64,000 bases of DNA from CAVVSD01 sp963750895 (GCA_963750895.1 CAVVSD010000006.1:1550001-1614000), one strand, 5' to 3'; positions 52,931-62,322 are shown, numbered from the stretch's first letter. Numbers and translations are program-made. The notes: generated from the letters alone by a model not told the origin.

Positions 52931-53062
52931 CGTCGCGCCGCAGGCAGGAGCATCTATTCCTCCTCATCGCGACGAGTCAGAGACGACCCACGTGCAGGCA
53001 TCGACCTGACGGCAGCGCGACCGGGCGCGGACCAGAGCCCGCCAATCTTGCATCCAATCGCG

Positions 53063-53091
53063 TTGACCCACGCCATTTGCGTGCTAAGGAT
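53063..53091 (+). promoter_or_regulatory. Probable promoter of the third MetE-like gene
   Basis: TTGACC at 53063-53068, 16-base spacer and TAAGGAT at 53085-53091. The spacer contains an inverted repeat CACGC-CATTT-GCGTG (53070-53084) that may be an operator. A further small hairpin GGTGC-AAGACC-GCACC lies in the leader near 53108-53123. Confidence 0.5.
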
Positions 53092-53147
53092 CCGATCGGC
53101 CCCTCCGGTGCAAGACCGCACCGCTCGCGGCCGAGGAGGAGATCACG

Positions 53148-54296
53148 TTGAGTGCAACCGTCCGCCACCCAGCTCGGTCCGAGCACGTCGGCAGTCTCCT
53201 GCGCTCGCCGGATCTGCGGCGCGAGATGGACGCCGTGTACGAGGACCGGCACACCGCGCTGCTCGACGAGGAGCGCGCCCAGGACCTCGGGCCCCTCCAC
53301 GCCGCAGAGGATGCAGCTGTCGAGGCGGACGTCCGTCGGCAAGAGGAGATCGGGCTCGACGTGATCTCCGACGGGGAGGCCCGCCGGCGCATGTACACCA
53401 GCTCCTTCTACGACGCCGTGGAAGGGCTGGCGCCGAGCCCGATGACGCTCGAGTTCCGCGACGAAGCAGGCGATGTCGTCGAGTTCCCTGGACCGCCCGT
53501 CGTCGTGGAGCGACTGCGAAAGGTCGCCAACCCGGCCGTCGAGGAGGCACGACGCATGGCCTCCCTGACGACGCGCCCCTTCAAGGTGACCTTCCCGGCG
53601 GTGTCCTGGCTGGCCGCGACCGGTGCCTTCGCGCCCGCCGTCGGCAACGGCGCGTACGAGTCGCTCGACGACCTGGTCGGGCATGTGGCCGAGCTGCAGA
53701 CGGACATCTCACGTGAGACGGTCGACGCTGGGGCGCGGTACCTGCAGTTCGACACGGGCGTGTACAGCTTCTTCATCGACGAGCACTTCAAGCACGCGCT
53801 GACCGAGCACGGCGTGAGCCCTGATCACGCTCTGGAGCTGGGGATGCGCGCCGACACCCGCGTGCTCGAGGCGCTGCCCGACGACGTCACGACGGGCTTC
53901 CACTTCTGTCGGGGCAACTTCCGGTCGCGCTGGCTGCTCGACGGCAGCATCGAGCCCGTTGCCGAGGCGATGTTCTCGGTGCCCTTCGACCGCTTCCTCA
54001 TCGAGTGGGAGGACGAGGAGCGCCAGGGCGACTTCTCCGCCCTGCGTCACGTGCCGCGCGGTGGGCCGATCGTGACCCTCGGCATCATCAGCTCCAAGCA
54101 CTCCGGGCTCGAGGATGAGGACGACATCGTTCGGCGGATCGAGGCAGCCGCCCGTTACGTCCCGATCGAGCAGCTCGCGGTGTCGCCCCAGTGCGGGTTC
54201 GCGTCGACGTCGGAGGGCAACGAGATCAGCGCCGACGACCAATGGCGCAAGCTGGAGCTCGTCGAGCGCGTGGCCGAGCGCGTCTGGGCATCGTGA
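53148..54296 (+). CDS. MetE-like zinc methyl/alkyltransferase (third copy in window)
   Basis: 382 residues of the one-domain MetE/epoxyalkyl-CoM transferase type. RHPARSEHVGSLLRSPDLRR opens it, GLDVISDGEARRRMYTSSFY is the substrate-site block, GFHFCRGNFRSRW carries the HxC zinc motif and VSPQCGFASTSEGN the second cysteine. Start TTG 53148 has a strong GAGGAGGAG site. It is intact even though the sequence just upstream is badly frameshifted. Convergent with the transporter gene. Confidence 0.87.
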   Translation: MSATVRHPARSEHVGSLLRSPDLRREMDAVYEDRHTALLDEERAQDLGPLHAAEDAAVEADVRRQEEIGLDVISDGEARRRMYTSSFYDAVEGLAPSPMTLEFRDEAGDVVEFPGPPVVVERLRKVANPAVEEARRMASLTTRPFKVTFPAVSWLAATGAFAPAVGNGAYESLDDLVGHVAELQTDISRETVDAGARYLQFDTGVYSFFIDEHFKHALTEHGVSPDHALELGMRADTRVLEALPDDVTTGFHFCRGNFRSRWLLDGSIEPVAEAMFSVPFDRFLIEWEDEERQGDFSALRHVPRGGPIVTLGIISSKHSGLEDEDDIVRRIEAAARYVPIEQLAVSPQCGFASTSEGNEISADDQWRKLELVERVAERVWAS

Positions 54297-54337
54297 CGTA
54301 GCTGCCCACCGCGGCAGCAGCAGCGCCCACCCCCGCC

Positions 54338-55864
54338 TCATGCTCGCGCGCGGGACAGGCCGATCGCGGCGCCCGCCGCCGCCAGGAGCAGGGCGGCCAT
54401 GCACACCGCGAGCCCCCACCGGGCCGCCACGTCGAAGGCCGCGATCGCGTCGTCGAGGAGCTCGACGCGGGCCGCGCCGTGCAGGGTGCTCGCGACCTGG
54501 GTCGCGCCCTCGACCGACTCCTTCGCTGCCGCGGGCACGCCGCCTCGCTGCGTGACCTGAGCTGCGTAGACCGCGGCGAAGACGCTCCCGACGATCGCCA
54601 CGCCGAGCGCGCCGCCGACCTGCCTGGCCAGCTGGTTCACCGCCGCACCGTCGCCGGCCTTCTCGAGGCCGAGGTCGTTCATGACCACCGTCGTGGCCGA
54701 CGGGCCGACGAGGCCGATGCCGCCGCCGACGATCGCGGTGCCGAGCAGCACGAGTGCGGCCGAGCTGTCGCCGGAGAGCAACAGCAGGGGCACGAAGCCG
54801 CAGGCCGCGATGAGCAGGCCTGCGAGGAGGACGACGCGCGGCCCGTGGCGTGTCACCAGCCGTCCGCTCACCACCGCGGTCGCGCCGAGCGCCACACCGA
54901 ACGGCGCGATCACGGCGCCCGACAGGAGGGCGGATCCGTCCTGGACGTACTGCACCCGTTGAGGAAGCAGGAAGAGCATCCCGAGCGTCGCGACGTAGCA
55001 GTTGAAGATCGCCAACGAGCCCGCTGCAACGCGCGCTCGTGCGAGCACGCGCACGTCGAACAGCGGGTTGGCTCGGCGGAGCTCGACCGCGAAGAACGCC
55101 ACGACGGCGATCACTCCCACCACTGCGGCCACGAGCACCGCCGGGCTCGTCCATCCGGCGTCGACCCCCTCGATGAGGGCGAACACGATCCCCGTCAGCC
55201 CGACGCAGGAGAGCGCCGCGCCGGGAAGGTCGAGCGGGGGCGCGCCCGGCCGGCGGGACTCCGGCAGCCAGCGCAGCCCGAGCGGAGCGGCGACGAGCAC
55301 GAACGGGACGTTGACCAGGAAGACCCATTGCCAGCCCGCCACGTCGACGAGCACGCCGCCCACGACGGGTCCGAGTGCCAGCGCGACCCCGGCGACCGCC
55401 GCCCAGATCCCCAACGCCTTTGCCCGAAGCTCAGGCGGGAACAGCACCGCGAGCAGCGACAGCGAGGGGGGCAGCACGCAGGCCGCCGCCGCGCCCATCA
55501 GCGCCCGCGAGGCGATCACCTCGCTGACGTTCTGCGACGCGGCGGTGAGCACGGAGGTGACGGCGAAGCCGACGAGCCCCATCACGAAGACGCGCCGCCG
55601 CCCGAACCGATCGGCGAGGCCGCTGCCGACGAGCAGGAGGCCCGCCAGCGAGACGAGGAACGCGTCCAGCACCCATTGCAGCTCGCCGATGCCGGCGTCG
55701 AGCTCATGCGACATCTCCGGCAGCGCGACGTTGACGATCGTCATGTCGATCGCGCTGATGAACATCGCGCAGCAGATGACCCCGAGCCCCAGCCACCGCT
55801 TCTCCTGGAGGGACTCGTGCGCCGCCGGCGCCGGCGCGAAGTGGATGAAGTGCGGGACCTCCAT
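54338..55864 (-). CDS. DHA2-type MFS drug/proton antiporter (EmrB/QacA family)
   Basis: 508 residues with about 14 hydrophobic helices. DMTIVNVALPEM in helix 1 is the classical DHA motif (motif D1), GSGLADRFGRRRVFVMG motif A and the WQWVFLVNVPF block after helix 5-6 is the DHA2 signature. It should export drugs or metabolites with proton influx. Placed head-to-head with the LLM oxidoreductase gene, with no TetR/MarR regulator beside it. Confidence 0.9.
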   Translation of the reverse strand: MEVPHFIHFAPAPAAHESLQEKRWLGLGVICCAMFISAIDMTIVNVALPEMSHELDAGIGELQWVLDAFLVSLAGLLLVGSGLADRFGRRRVFVMGLVGFAVTSVLTAASQNVSEVIASRALMGAAAACVLPPSLSLLAVLFPPELRAKALGIWAAVAGVALALGPVVGGVLVDVAGWQWVFLVNVPFVLVAAPLGLRWLPESRRPGAPPLDLPGAALSCVGLTGIVFALIEGVDAGWTSPAVLVAAVVGVIAVVAFFAVELRRANPLFDVRVLARARVAAGSLAIFNCYVATLGMLFLLPQRVQYVQDGSALLSGAVIAPFGVALGATAVVSGRLVTRHGPRVVLLAGLLIAACGFVPLLLLSGDSSAALVLLGTAIVGGGIGLVGPSATTVVMNDLGLEKAGDGAAVNQLARQVGGALGVAIVGSVFAAVYAAQVTQRGGVPAAAKESVEGATQVASTLHGAARVELLDDAIAAFDVAARWGLAVCMAALLLAAAGAAIGLSRARA

Positions 55865-55902
55865 GGCGCCCGCGCGAGTATGACCTCGGCAGACTGCGTC
55901 GT

Positions 55903-55986
55903 GTGACCGGTGATCTCCCCCTCGTCGGCTTCGGCCTTCCGGTCGCCGGAAGCTGGGCGACCCGGAGACGATCAGACTGCTGTCTC
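55903..55986 (+). repeat. Partial duplication of the LLM gene 5' end
   Basis: GTG at 55903 opens VTGDLPLVGFGLPVAGSWAT, which is repeated 84 bases later as VTGDLPLLGFGLPVSGRWAT from GTG 55987. Both copies are in the same frame, but the first breaks down after SWAT. The upstream unit is therefore a degenerate tandem copy of the first about 70 bases. Confidence 0.75.
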
Positions 55987-56895
55987 GTGACGGGTGACCT
56001 TCCCCTGCTCGGGTTCGGCCTTCCGGTGTCGGGGCGCTGGGCCACCCCGGACACGATTCGTCGCACCGCCCGCCGCGCCGAGGAGCTCGGGTACGCGTCG
56101 CTGTGGACCTTCCAGCGCGTGCTCTACCCCGCCGACGGCGCGCTCGGCCCGTCGCACCAGTCGGTGCTCGACCCGGTCGTCCCGCTTGCGCACGTCGCGG
56201 GGCACACCGACCGGATCCGTCTGGGGACGGCGACCATCTGCGCGCCGTTCACCGCTCCCGCGCTGCTCGCGAAGACGCTGACGTCGCTGGACGTGCTGTC
56301 CGGCGGCCGGCTCACCGCGGGTCTCGGGATGGGCTGGCTGCCGCAGGAGTACGCCGCCGCCGGCGTGCCCTACGAGCGGCGAGGCGAGCGAATGGACGAG
56401 TACCTGCGCTGCCTGGAGGCGCTGTGGACGCAGGACCCCGTCGAGTTCGCCGGCGAGTTCTACACCGTGCCGCGTTCGCACGTGGGCCCGCCGCCCGTGC
56501 AACGACCGCACCCCCCGGTGCTGCTGGGCGGCGCCGCTGCGCCGGCACTGCGCCGCGCCGGGCGGCTCGCCCAGGGCTGGATCTGCAGCAGCCGGCAGGA
56601 CCTCACCAACCTCGGCGCGTCGATCGAGACGGTGCGCGATGGCGCGCGTGAGGCCGGGCGCGACCCGGAGGCCGTGCGGATCGTGGTGCGCGGCGTCGTC
56701 GACCTGGTCGACGAGACCCCGGGGGGCAGCGCCGACCGCTCCAGGGGACGCGGGAGCAGGTGCTCGACGATCTCGCGGCACTGCGCGCGCAGGGCGTCAC
56801 GGAGGTCTTCCTGGACCTCAACCTCTCACCCCGGCGTCGATGACGCTCGAGTACGCGGAGCGCGTGCTCGAGCGCCTTCGCGCCTACGCGGCTTC
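55987..56895 (+). pseudogene. LLM-class F420/FMN-dependent oxidoreductase with two frameshifts
   Basis: About 300 residues when joined: LGYASLWTFQRVLYPADG, DRIRLGTATICAPFTAPALL, GRLTAGLGMGWLPQEYAAAG and PPPVQRPHPPVLLGGAAAPA are bacterial luciferase-like (TIGR03619-type) motifs. After VVDLVDETPGG (about 56730) the frame changes to GTREQVLDDLAALRAQGVTE and again to TLEYAERVLERLRAYA. Such enzymes use F420H2 or FMNH2. The end overlaps the convergent second LLM gene. Confidence 0.75.
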
Positions 56896-57870
56896 GACCT
56901 TCGGCATGATCTCCTCCTTGAGACGCTTGAGGTCGTCCAGCGTCTTGGCGACCGGCACGTCCGCGAACGGCGGCCACAGGAGCGGCATCGTCAGCCCCGC
57001 CTCCTTGTAGCGCTTGAGCGTGTCGGTGATCTGCGCCGCGGTTCCCGCGAGCAGGTTGGTGGCCTTGCCCGCCGGCGTCTGGTCCATCTCCTCGTCGGTG
57101 ATGACGAACCAGATCATGCTGGAGATCTCGATGTCGTCGATCGACCGCCCCAGCTCCTCGAGCTCGCGCGCGATGGCGCCCCGCCACTGCTGCAGCGCGT
57201 CGGGCGTGTCCTGGATGCCGATCCAGCCCGCCAGGTTGTACTTCGCGACCCGATTGGCGGAGCGCTTCGGGTCCTTGAGCCCGCTGAAGTAGATCGGCGG
57301 GTGGGGCTTCTGGATGGGCTTCGCGCCGAACCCGCAGCGGTCGAAGTCGGCGAACTCGCCGTGGTACTCGAACAGGTCGTTCGTCCAGATGCCCTGCATG
57401 ATCTCGATCGTCTCGCGCACGTGCTTGTGCCGCTTGGGGAAGATGTGCGCGGCGCTCGCGGCCGCGAACTCCTCGGGCATCCAGCCGGCCCCGACGCCCA
57501 CGTTGAGCCGGCCGTTCGACAGGTGGTCGACCGTGGCGAGCTCCGCGGCCAGCACACCCGGCGCGCGGTACGGCGTGTCGGTGATGCTCATGCCGATCCG
57601 CACCTTCTGCGTCTTCGCGGCGAGCCAGGGGATCAGCGGCCAGCCCTGGTACCACTCGCCGCGGGAGGACACCGGCAACTGCGTGGGGAACTCGTCCATC
57701 ATGCCGAACGAGTACTGGAGCTCCCCCCGATCGGAGGCCTCCGGGACGACGATCCGGTCGAGCGTCCAGACGGAGTCGAAGTCGAGCTCCTCGGCGAGCG
57801 CGGTGAGATCCTCGAGCTCCTTGACGGTCACCTTGTCACGGAAGTTCGGCAGGTAGAGAGCGAGCTTCAT
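56884..57870 (-). CDS. LLM-class flavin/F420-dependent oxidoreductase
   Basis: 328-residue TIM-barrel luciferase-like oxidoreductase: MKLALYLPNFRDKVTVKE, FDSVWTLDRIVVPEASDRGE, RIGMSITDTPYRAPGVLAAE and GRLNVGVGAGWMPEEFAAAS, with KPHPPIYFSG, match the family. F420-dependent members reduce or oxidise diverse substrates in actinobacteria. About 60 bases downstream of the acyl-CoA synthetase on the same strand, so the two may be cotranscribed. Not closely similar to the broken LLM gene next to it. Confidence 0.9.
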   Translation of the reverse strand: MKLALYLPNFRDKVTVKELEDLTALAEELDFDSVWTLDRIVVPEASDRGELQYSFGMMDEFPTQLPVSSRGEWYQGWPLIPWLAAKTQKVRIGMSITDTPYRAPGVLAAELATVDHLSNGRLNVGVGAGWMPEEFAAASAAHIFPKRHKHVRETIEIMQGIWTNDLFEYHGEFADFDRCGFGAKPIQKPHPPIYFSGLKDPKRSANRVAKYNLAGWIGIQDTPDALQQWRGAIARELEELGRSIDDIEISSMIWFVITDEEMDQTPAGKATNLLAGTAAQITDTLKRYKEAGLTMPLLWPPFADVPVAKTLDDLKRLKEEIMPKVEAA

Positions 57871-57932
57871 GTGAACCGGCCTCCTCGACGTGCGTCAGCG
57901 CGCGAGCCGCGAGCGGAAGCTACCGCTTCGAC

Positions 57933-59456
57933 TCAGAGCAGGTCGTGCAGCTCCCGCTTGACCACCTTGCCGTAGTTGTTGGTCGGCAGGGCGTCGACGA
58001 AGCGGTAGTCGCGAGGCCGCTTGTACCGGGCGATGCGGTCGAGGCACGTCCGGTCGAGCTCGTCGACCGGGGGTGGCGCGGCACCGTCGGCGGGCACCAC
58101 GAAGGCCACCACCGTCTCGCCCCACTCCGGGTCGGGCCGTCCGACCACGGCCACGGACCGGACGCCGGCGTGGTTGAGCAGCGCCTCCTCGACCTCCCGC
58201 GGGTAGATGTTCATGCCCCCGCTGATGATCAGGTCCTTGGACCGGTCGCGCAGTGTGAGGTATCCGTCGGCGTCGAAGCTGCCGAGGTCGCCGGTGTGCA
58301 GCCAGCCTCCCCGGAGCGTCTCGGCGGTGGCATCGGGCTGGTTCCAGTAGCCGGCCATCACCACGTCGCCCCGGACCACCACTTCGCCGATCTCGCCGGC
58401 GGGGAGGTCGCGGTCGTCGTCGTCGACGACGCGGACCTCGACGTCGGTGCGGGCGAGGCCGACGCTCTGCATGCGGTCGCGCCAGCGGGGATGGTCGCGG
58501 TCGGCGTGGTCCGCTTTCGACAGGGCGGTGATCGTCATCGGCGTCTCGCCCTGCCCGTAGATCTGGGCCAGGCGGGGACCGAAGCGGGCGAGGGCGTCCT
58601 CCAGATCGGCCAGGTACATCGGTGCGCCGCCGTAGATGATCGTCTTCAGGTGGGACAGGTCGGCGGCAGCCATGGCCGGGTCGCCGGCCAGCCGCTTCAC
58701 CATGGTGGGAGCGGCGAAGAACGACATCCCCGGCCAGCGCCGCAGGAGGGCGGCGATCTCGTCGCCGTCGACGCCGCCGGACTGCGGGAGGACGCTGACC
58801 GCCCCTCGGGCGACATGGGGCAGCCCGTACAGCCCAGCGCCGTGCGACAGCGGCGCGGCGTGGAGGATGCAGTCCTGCGGCATCACCGAGTCGATGTCGG
58901 CGTAGTAGCTGAGGGTCATCAGGAGCAGGTTGCGGTTCGTGAGGGTGGCTCCCTTGGGCCGTCCGGTCGTGCCGCTCGTGTAGAACAGCCAGGCCGGGTC
59001 ATCCTGCTGCCGGTCGACGAGCGGCGCCGGCGACGACGCCGTGATCCGCTCCCACCGCTCACCGGGCGCCACCACCGCCGCCTGCAGCGACGTGACGGTG
59101 CCGACCAGAGGCTCGACGTCGTCGGCGTGGTCGGGGTCGGCCACGACGACGGCCGTCTCGCTGTCCTCGAGGATGTAGGCGATCTCGTCGCGGTGCAGGC
59201 GAGCGTTGACCGGCACGGCCACGAGACCGGCGTGCCAGATGGCGAACAGCGCCTCGAGGTACTCGGGCCGGTTGCGCATCACGATGGCGACCCGGTCACC
59301 GGGCGAAAGGCCGAAGTCGTCACGCAGGCCGGCGGCCGCGGCGGCGGTCCGGGCGGCGAACGTCGCCCAGCTCGCGTGGACGCGCTCGCCGTCGGCGAGC
59401 GCCGGGTCGTCGGGCCGCAGGCGGCCGTGGCGCGCCACCCAGACGGCCGGGTTCAT
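57933..59456 (-). CDS. Acyl-CoA synthetase (AMP-forming)
   Basis: 507-residue ANL-superfamily ligase: P-loop-type motif WLFYTSGTTGRPKGATLTNR, IYGGAPMYLADLE (A4), QIYGQGETPMTITAL (A5), GGWLHTGDLGSFDADGYLTL (A7) and DRSKDLIISGGMNIYPREVE (A8), and terminal lysine in NNYGKVVKREL (A10). It should activate a carboxylic acid to its CoA ester; fatty or aromatic acid not decided. ATG 59456 has TACGCT at 59463-59468 six bases upstream and no ribosome site. Divergent from the PPOX gene. Confidence 0.92.
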   Translation of the reverse strand: MNPAVWVARHGRLRPDDPALADGERVHASWATFAARTAAAAAGLRDDFGLSPGDRVAIVMRNRPEYLEALFAIWHAGLVAVPVNARLHRDEIAYILEDSETAVVVADPDHADDVEPLVGTVTSLQAAVVAPGERWERITASSPAPLVDRQQDDPAWLFYTSGTTGRPKGATLTNRNLLLMTLSYYADIDSVMPQDCILHAAPLSHGAGLYGLPHVARGAVSVLPQSGGVDGDEIAALLRRWPGMSFFAAPTMVKRLAGDPAMAAADLSHLKTIIYGGAPMYLADLEDALARFGPRLAQIYGQGETPMTITALSKADHADRDHPRWRDRMQSVGLARTDVEVRVVDDDDRDLPAGEIGEVVVRGDVVMAGYWNQPDATAETLRGGWLHTGDLGSFDADGYLTLRDRSKDLIISGGMNIYPREVEEALLNHAGVRSVAVVGRPDPEWGETVVAFVVPADGAAPPPVDELDRTCLDRIARYKRPRDYRFVDALPTNNYGKVVKRELHDLL

Positions 59457-59499
59457 GGCGCCAGCGTAGACGATTTCGGCCGCCGTACCATCACACGCG

Positions 59500-59931
59500 A
59501 TGAGGCTCGCCGAGGACGAGGCGCGGGCCCGGCTGGCGGCGCACGACCACGGGATCCTGTGCACGGTGCACGCCGAGCGGGGCGTCGACGCCGTGCCCGT
59601 CGTCTACGCGGTGGACGACGATGGCTATGTGGGCGTGCCCGTCGACCGGGTGAAGCCGAAGGCGTCGTCGCGGCTGCAGCGAGAGCGGAACCTCGAGACG
59701 GATCCGCGTGGCACGCTGCTCGTCGAGCACTGGGACCGCGATGACTGGTCACAGCTGTGGTGGGTGCGGGCCGAGCTGCGCTTCCAGGGCGACGCCGCCG
59801 GCCGGGCGGCAGCGCTCGCCGCCCGACTGGCCGAGCGCTACCCGCAGTACCGCGACCAGCCCTTCGACCGGGTGCTGGTGCTGCGCATCGTCGGCGTCAC
59901 CGGCTGGGCCGCCGCCGAGACGAAGGCGTAG
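59500..59931 (+). CDS. PPOX-class F420-dependent oxidoreductase (TIGR03668 type)
   Basis: 143-residue split-barrel protein: GILCTVHAERGVDAVPVVYA, DDDGYVGVPVDRVKPKASSR and DPRGTLLVEHWDRDDWSQLW are characteristic of the F420-binding PPOX group of actinobacteria. It would reduce biliverdin-like or other substrates with F420H2. ATG 59500 follows a TACCAT box at 59486-59491 without a ribosome site, so it is probably leaderless, and shares a short divergent promoter region with the acyl-CoA synthetase. Confidence 0.88.
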   Translation: MRLAEDEARARLAAHDHGILCTVHAERGVDAVPVVYAVDDDGYVGVPVDRVKPKASSRLQRERNLETDPRGTLLVEHWDRDDWSQLWWVRAELRFQGDAAGRAAALAARLAERYPQYRDQPFDRVLVLRIVGVTGWAAAETKA

Positions 59932-59965
59932 GGTCCGCCGCGTCCAGCCGACAGAGGAGGAATGG

Positions 59966-60754
59966 ATGGCTCAGGACGTGCTCGCGGGGCGACACGCCCT
60001 CGTCACCGGAGGTGCTCGCGGCTTGGGAGCCGGGATGGCGCAGGCGCTCGCCGCGGCCGGTGCGGCGGTGATGATCGGCGACGTGCTGGACGACCTCGCG
60101 GCGGAGACCGCGAGCGGGTTCGGCGGCCAGGCCACGCACCTCGACGTCAGCGACGAGGCGTCGTGGGAAGCCGCCGTCGCGGCGACGGTCGAGCAGCTCG
60201 GCGGGCTCGACATCCTCGTCAACAACGCCGGCATCGAGCTCTCGGGCCTGATCGTCGACGCCGAGGCCGCCGACCTCCGCCGGATGCTCGACGTCAACGT
60301 GCTCGGCACGGCGCTCGGGATCAAGCACGGGCTGCGCGCGATGCGCCCGGGCGGCGCGGCCGGCAACGGCGGCGCCATCGTCAACATCGCGTCGGTCGCG
60401 GCGACGATCGCGTTCCCCGGGATCGCGGGCTACTCCGCCACCAAGTCGGCGGTCGACCGGCTCACCCGCGTCGCCGCGTTCGAGGCCGGCAAGCTCGGCT
60501 TCGGCGTGCGCGTGAACTGCGTCTACCCGGGGCTCGTGCCGACGGAGATGGGCCAGAAGCTCGCCGTCGACATGGCCGAGCTCGGCCTGTTCGCGAGCCC
60601 GGAGGCCGCGGTCGGCGCCGTGATCGAGCAGACCCCGACCGGCCGGATGGGCGAGGTGTCGGACATGGCCGACGCGGTCGTGTTCCTCGCCTCCGACCAG
60701 GCGCGCTTCATCACGGGCGCCGGGCTGCCCGTCGACGGTGGGATGGGAATGTGA
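59966..60754 (+). CDS. Short-chain dehydrogenase/reductase
   Basis: 262-residue classical SDR: cofactor loop LVTGGARGLGAGMAQALA (TGxxxGxG), DILVNNAGIELSG (NNAG), SVAATIAFPGIAGYSATKSA with catalytic Ser, Tyr and Lys, and GAGLPVDGGMGM end. It interconverts an alcohol and ketone with NAD(P). ATG 59966 has GAGGAGG; a closer ATG at 59962 is out of frame. Followed at 13 bases by an acyl-CoA synthetase, so one operon. Confidence 0.92.
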   Translation: MAQDVLAGRHALVTGGARGLGAGMAQALAAAGAAVMIGDVLDDLAAETASGFGGQATHLDVSDEASWEAAVAATVEQLGGLDILVNNAGIELSGLIVDAEAADLRRMLDVNVLGTALGIKHGLRAMRPGGAAGNGGAIVNIASVAATIAFPGIAGYSATKSAVDRLTRVAAFEAGKLGFGVRVNCVYPGLVPTEMGQKLAVDMAELGLFASPEAAVGAVIEQTPTGRMGEVSDMADAVVFLASDQARFITGAGLPVDGGMGM

Positions 60755-60767
60755 AGCCGCCAGACTG

Positions 60768-62279
60768 ATGGGCTCGCTCACCGACTACCTCGACAAGGGC
60801 GCGTCGCTCGGCCGCGACGCGCCCTGCCTGGTCGAGGGCGACCGCACGCTGTCCTACGGCGACGTACAGGACCTCAGCCACCGCGTCGCCGGCGCGCTCG
60901 CCCGCGACGGCATCGAGCCCGGCGCCAAGGTCGGAATCCTCAGCTCGAACAACGCCGTCGCGTTCGCGTGCGTGTTCGGCATCGCCCGCCGCGGCGCGGT
61001 GTGGTGCCCGATCAACCCGCGGAACGAGATGGCCGAGAACCGCGCGCTGCTCGAGCTCTTCGACTGCGAGTGCCTGATCTACCACGCGGCCTACGCGCCG
61101 ATGGCCGAGCAGCTCGACGTGCGGATCAAGGTCTGCCTCGACGAGCTCGACGACTGGCTCGATGACGTCCCCCCGGCCCACCCTGCGGCCGAGCTCGAGG
61201 ACGACCTGGCGATGCTCGTCGGCACCGGCGGCACGACCGGGCTGCCGAAGGGCGTGATGCTCACCAGCCGCAACCTCGAGACGATGACCGCGCTGACGCT
61301 GATGGGGTATCCGTTCAGCGGCCGCCCCGCGTATCTCGCGCTCGCCCCGCTCACCCACGCCGCGGGCGTGTTGTGCTTCCCGGTGATGACGCGAGGCGGG
61401 CGCATCGTCGTGATGCCCCGGCCCGATGTCGGCGAGTTCATCGCCCTGATCGAGCGCGAGCGCATCACGCACACGTTCCTGCCGCCGACGCTGATCTACA
61501 TGCTGCTCGGCCACGAGGCGATCGGCACCACCGACCTCTCGTCACTGCAGTGCTTCTGGTACGGCGCGGCGCCGATGTCCACCGCGCGGCTCGAAGAGGC
61601 CCTGCGCGTGATCGGCCCGATGGCCCAGCTGTTCGGGCAGACCGAGGCGCCGATGATGGTCTCGATGCTGCCGCCCGCGGAGCACTACAACGCAGACGGG
61701 ACGGTGGCGACGGAGCGCCTCGCCTCGGCCGGCCGGCCCGCGCCGCTGGTCACCGTCGGGATCATGGACCCGGACACCGGCCGGCTGCTCCCGACCGGCG
61801 AGCGCGGCGAGATCGTCGTGCGCGGCTCGCTCGTGATGGCCGGCTACTACAAGAACCCCGAGGCGACCGAGGCAGCGTCCAAGCACGGCTGGCACCACAC
61901 GGGCGACGTCGGCTACCTCGACGAGGACGGCTACCTGTTCATCGTCGATCGCCTCAAGGACATGATCATCACGGGCGGCTTCAACGTCTACTCGGCCGAG
62001 GTCGAGCAGGCACTGATGCAGCACCCGGCAGTGCGCGACTGCGCGGTCGTCGGGCTGCCGGACGACAAGTGGGGCGAGCGGGTCACCGCGGTGATCGAGC
62101 CGAGCGCCGAGGTCCAGCCCGACGAACTGGTCGCGTTCGTGAAGGCGCGGATCGGGTCCGTGAAGGCGCCCAAGCAGGTGGAGCTCTGGCAGGAGCTTCC
62201 GCGCTCGCGCGTCGGCAAGGTGCTCAAGGCGGACGTCCGGACACAGTTGTTGCACGATCAAGGTCGGCGCAGGCCCTGA
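60768..62279 (+). CDS. Acyl-CoA synthetase (AMP-forming), second
   Basis: 503-residue ANL ligase: LVGTGGTTGLPKGVMLTSR (A3), FWYGAAPMSTARLEEAL (A4), QLFGQTEAPMMVSML (A5), GWHHTGDVGYLDEDGYLFIV (A7), DRLKDMIITGGFNVYSAEVE (A8) and RSRVGKVLKADV with the A10 lysine. Substrate unknown; the context (SDR, LLM oxidoreductases, MFS pump) suggests breakdown of a carboxylated compound via its CoA ester. An upstream in-frame ATG at 60738 overlaps the SDR gene and is less likely. Confidence 0.92.
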   Translation: MGSLTDYLDKGASLGRDAPCLVEGDRTLSYGDVQDLSHRVAGALARDGIEPGAKVGILSSNNAVAFACVFGIARRGAVWCPINPRNEMAENRALLELFDCECLIYHAAYAPMAEQLDVRIKVCLDELDDWLDDVPPAHPAAELEDDLAMLVGTGGTTGLPKGVMLTSRNLETMTALTLMGYPFSGRPAYLALAPLTHAAGVLCFPVMTRGGRIVVMPRPDVGEFIALIERERITHTFLPPTLIYMLLGHEAIGTTDLSSLQCFWYGAAPMSTARLEEALRVIGPMAQLFGQTEAPMMVSMLPPAEHYNADGTVATERLASAGRPAPLVTVGIMDPDTGRLLPTGERGEIVVRGSLVMAGYYKNPEATEAASKHGWHHTGDVGYLDEDGYLFIVDRLKDMIITGGFNVYSAEVEQALMQHPAVRDCAVVGLPDDKWGERVTAVIEPSAEVQPDELVAFVKARIGSVKAPKQVELWQELPRSRVGKVLKADVRTQLLHDQGRRRP

Positions 62280-62322
62280 GCGCGACTTCCTGCGCGAAGA
62301 GGCGTGCCGGCGACGCCCGCGA

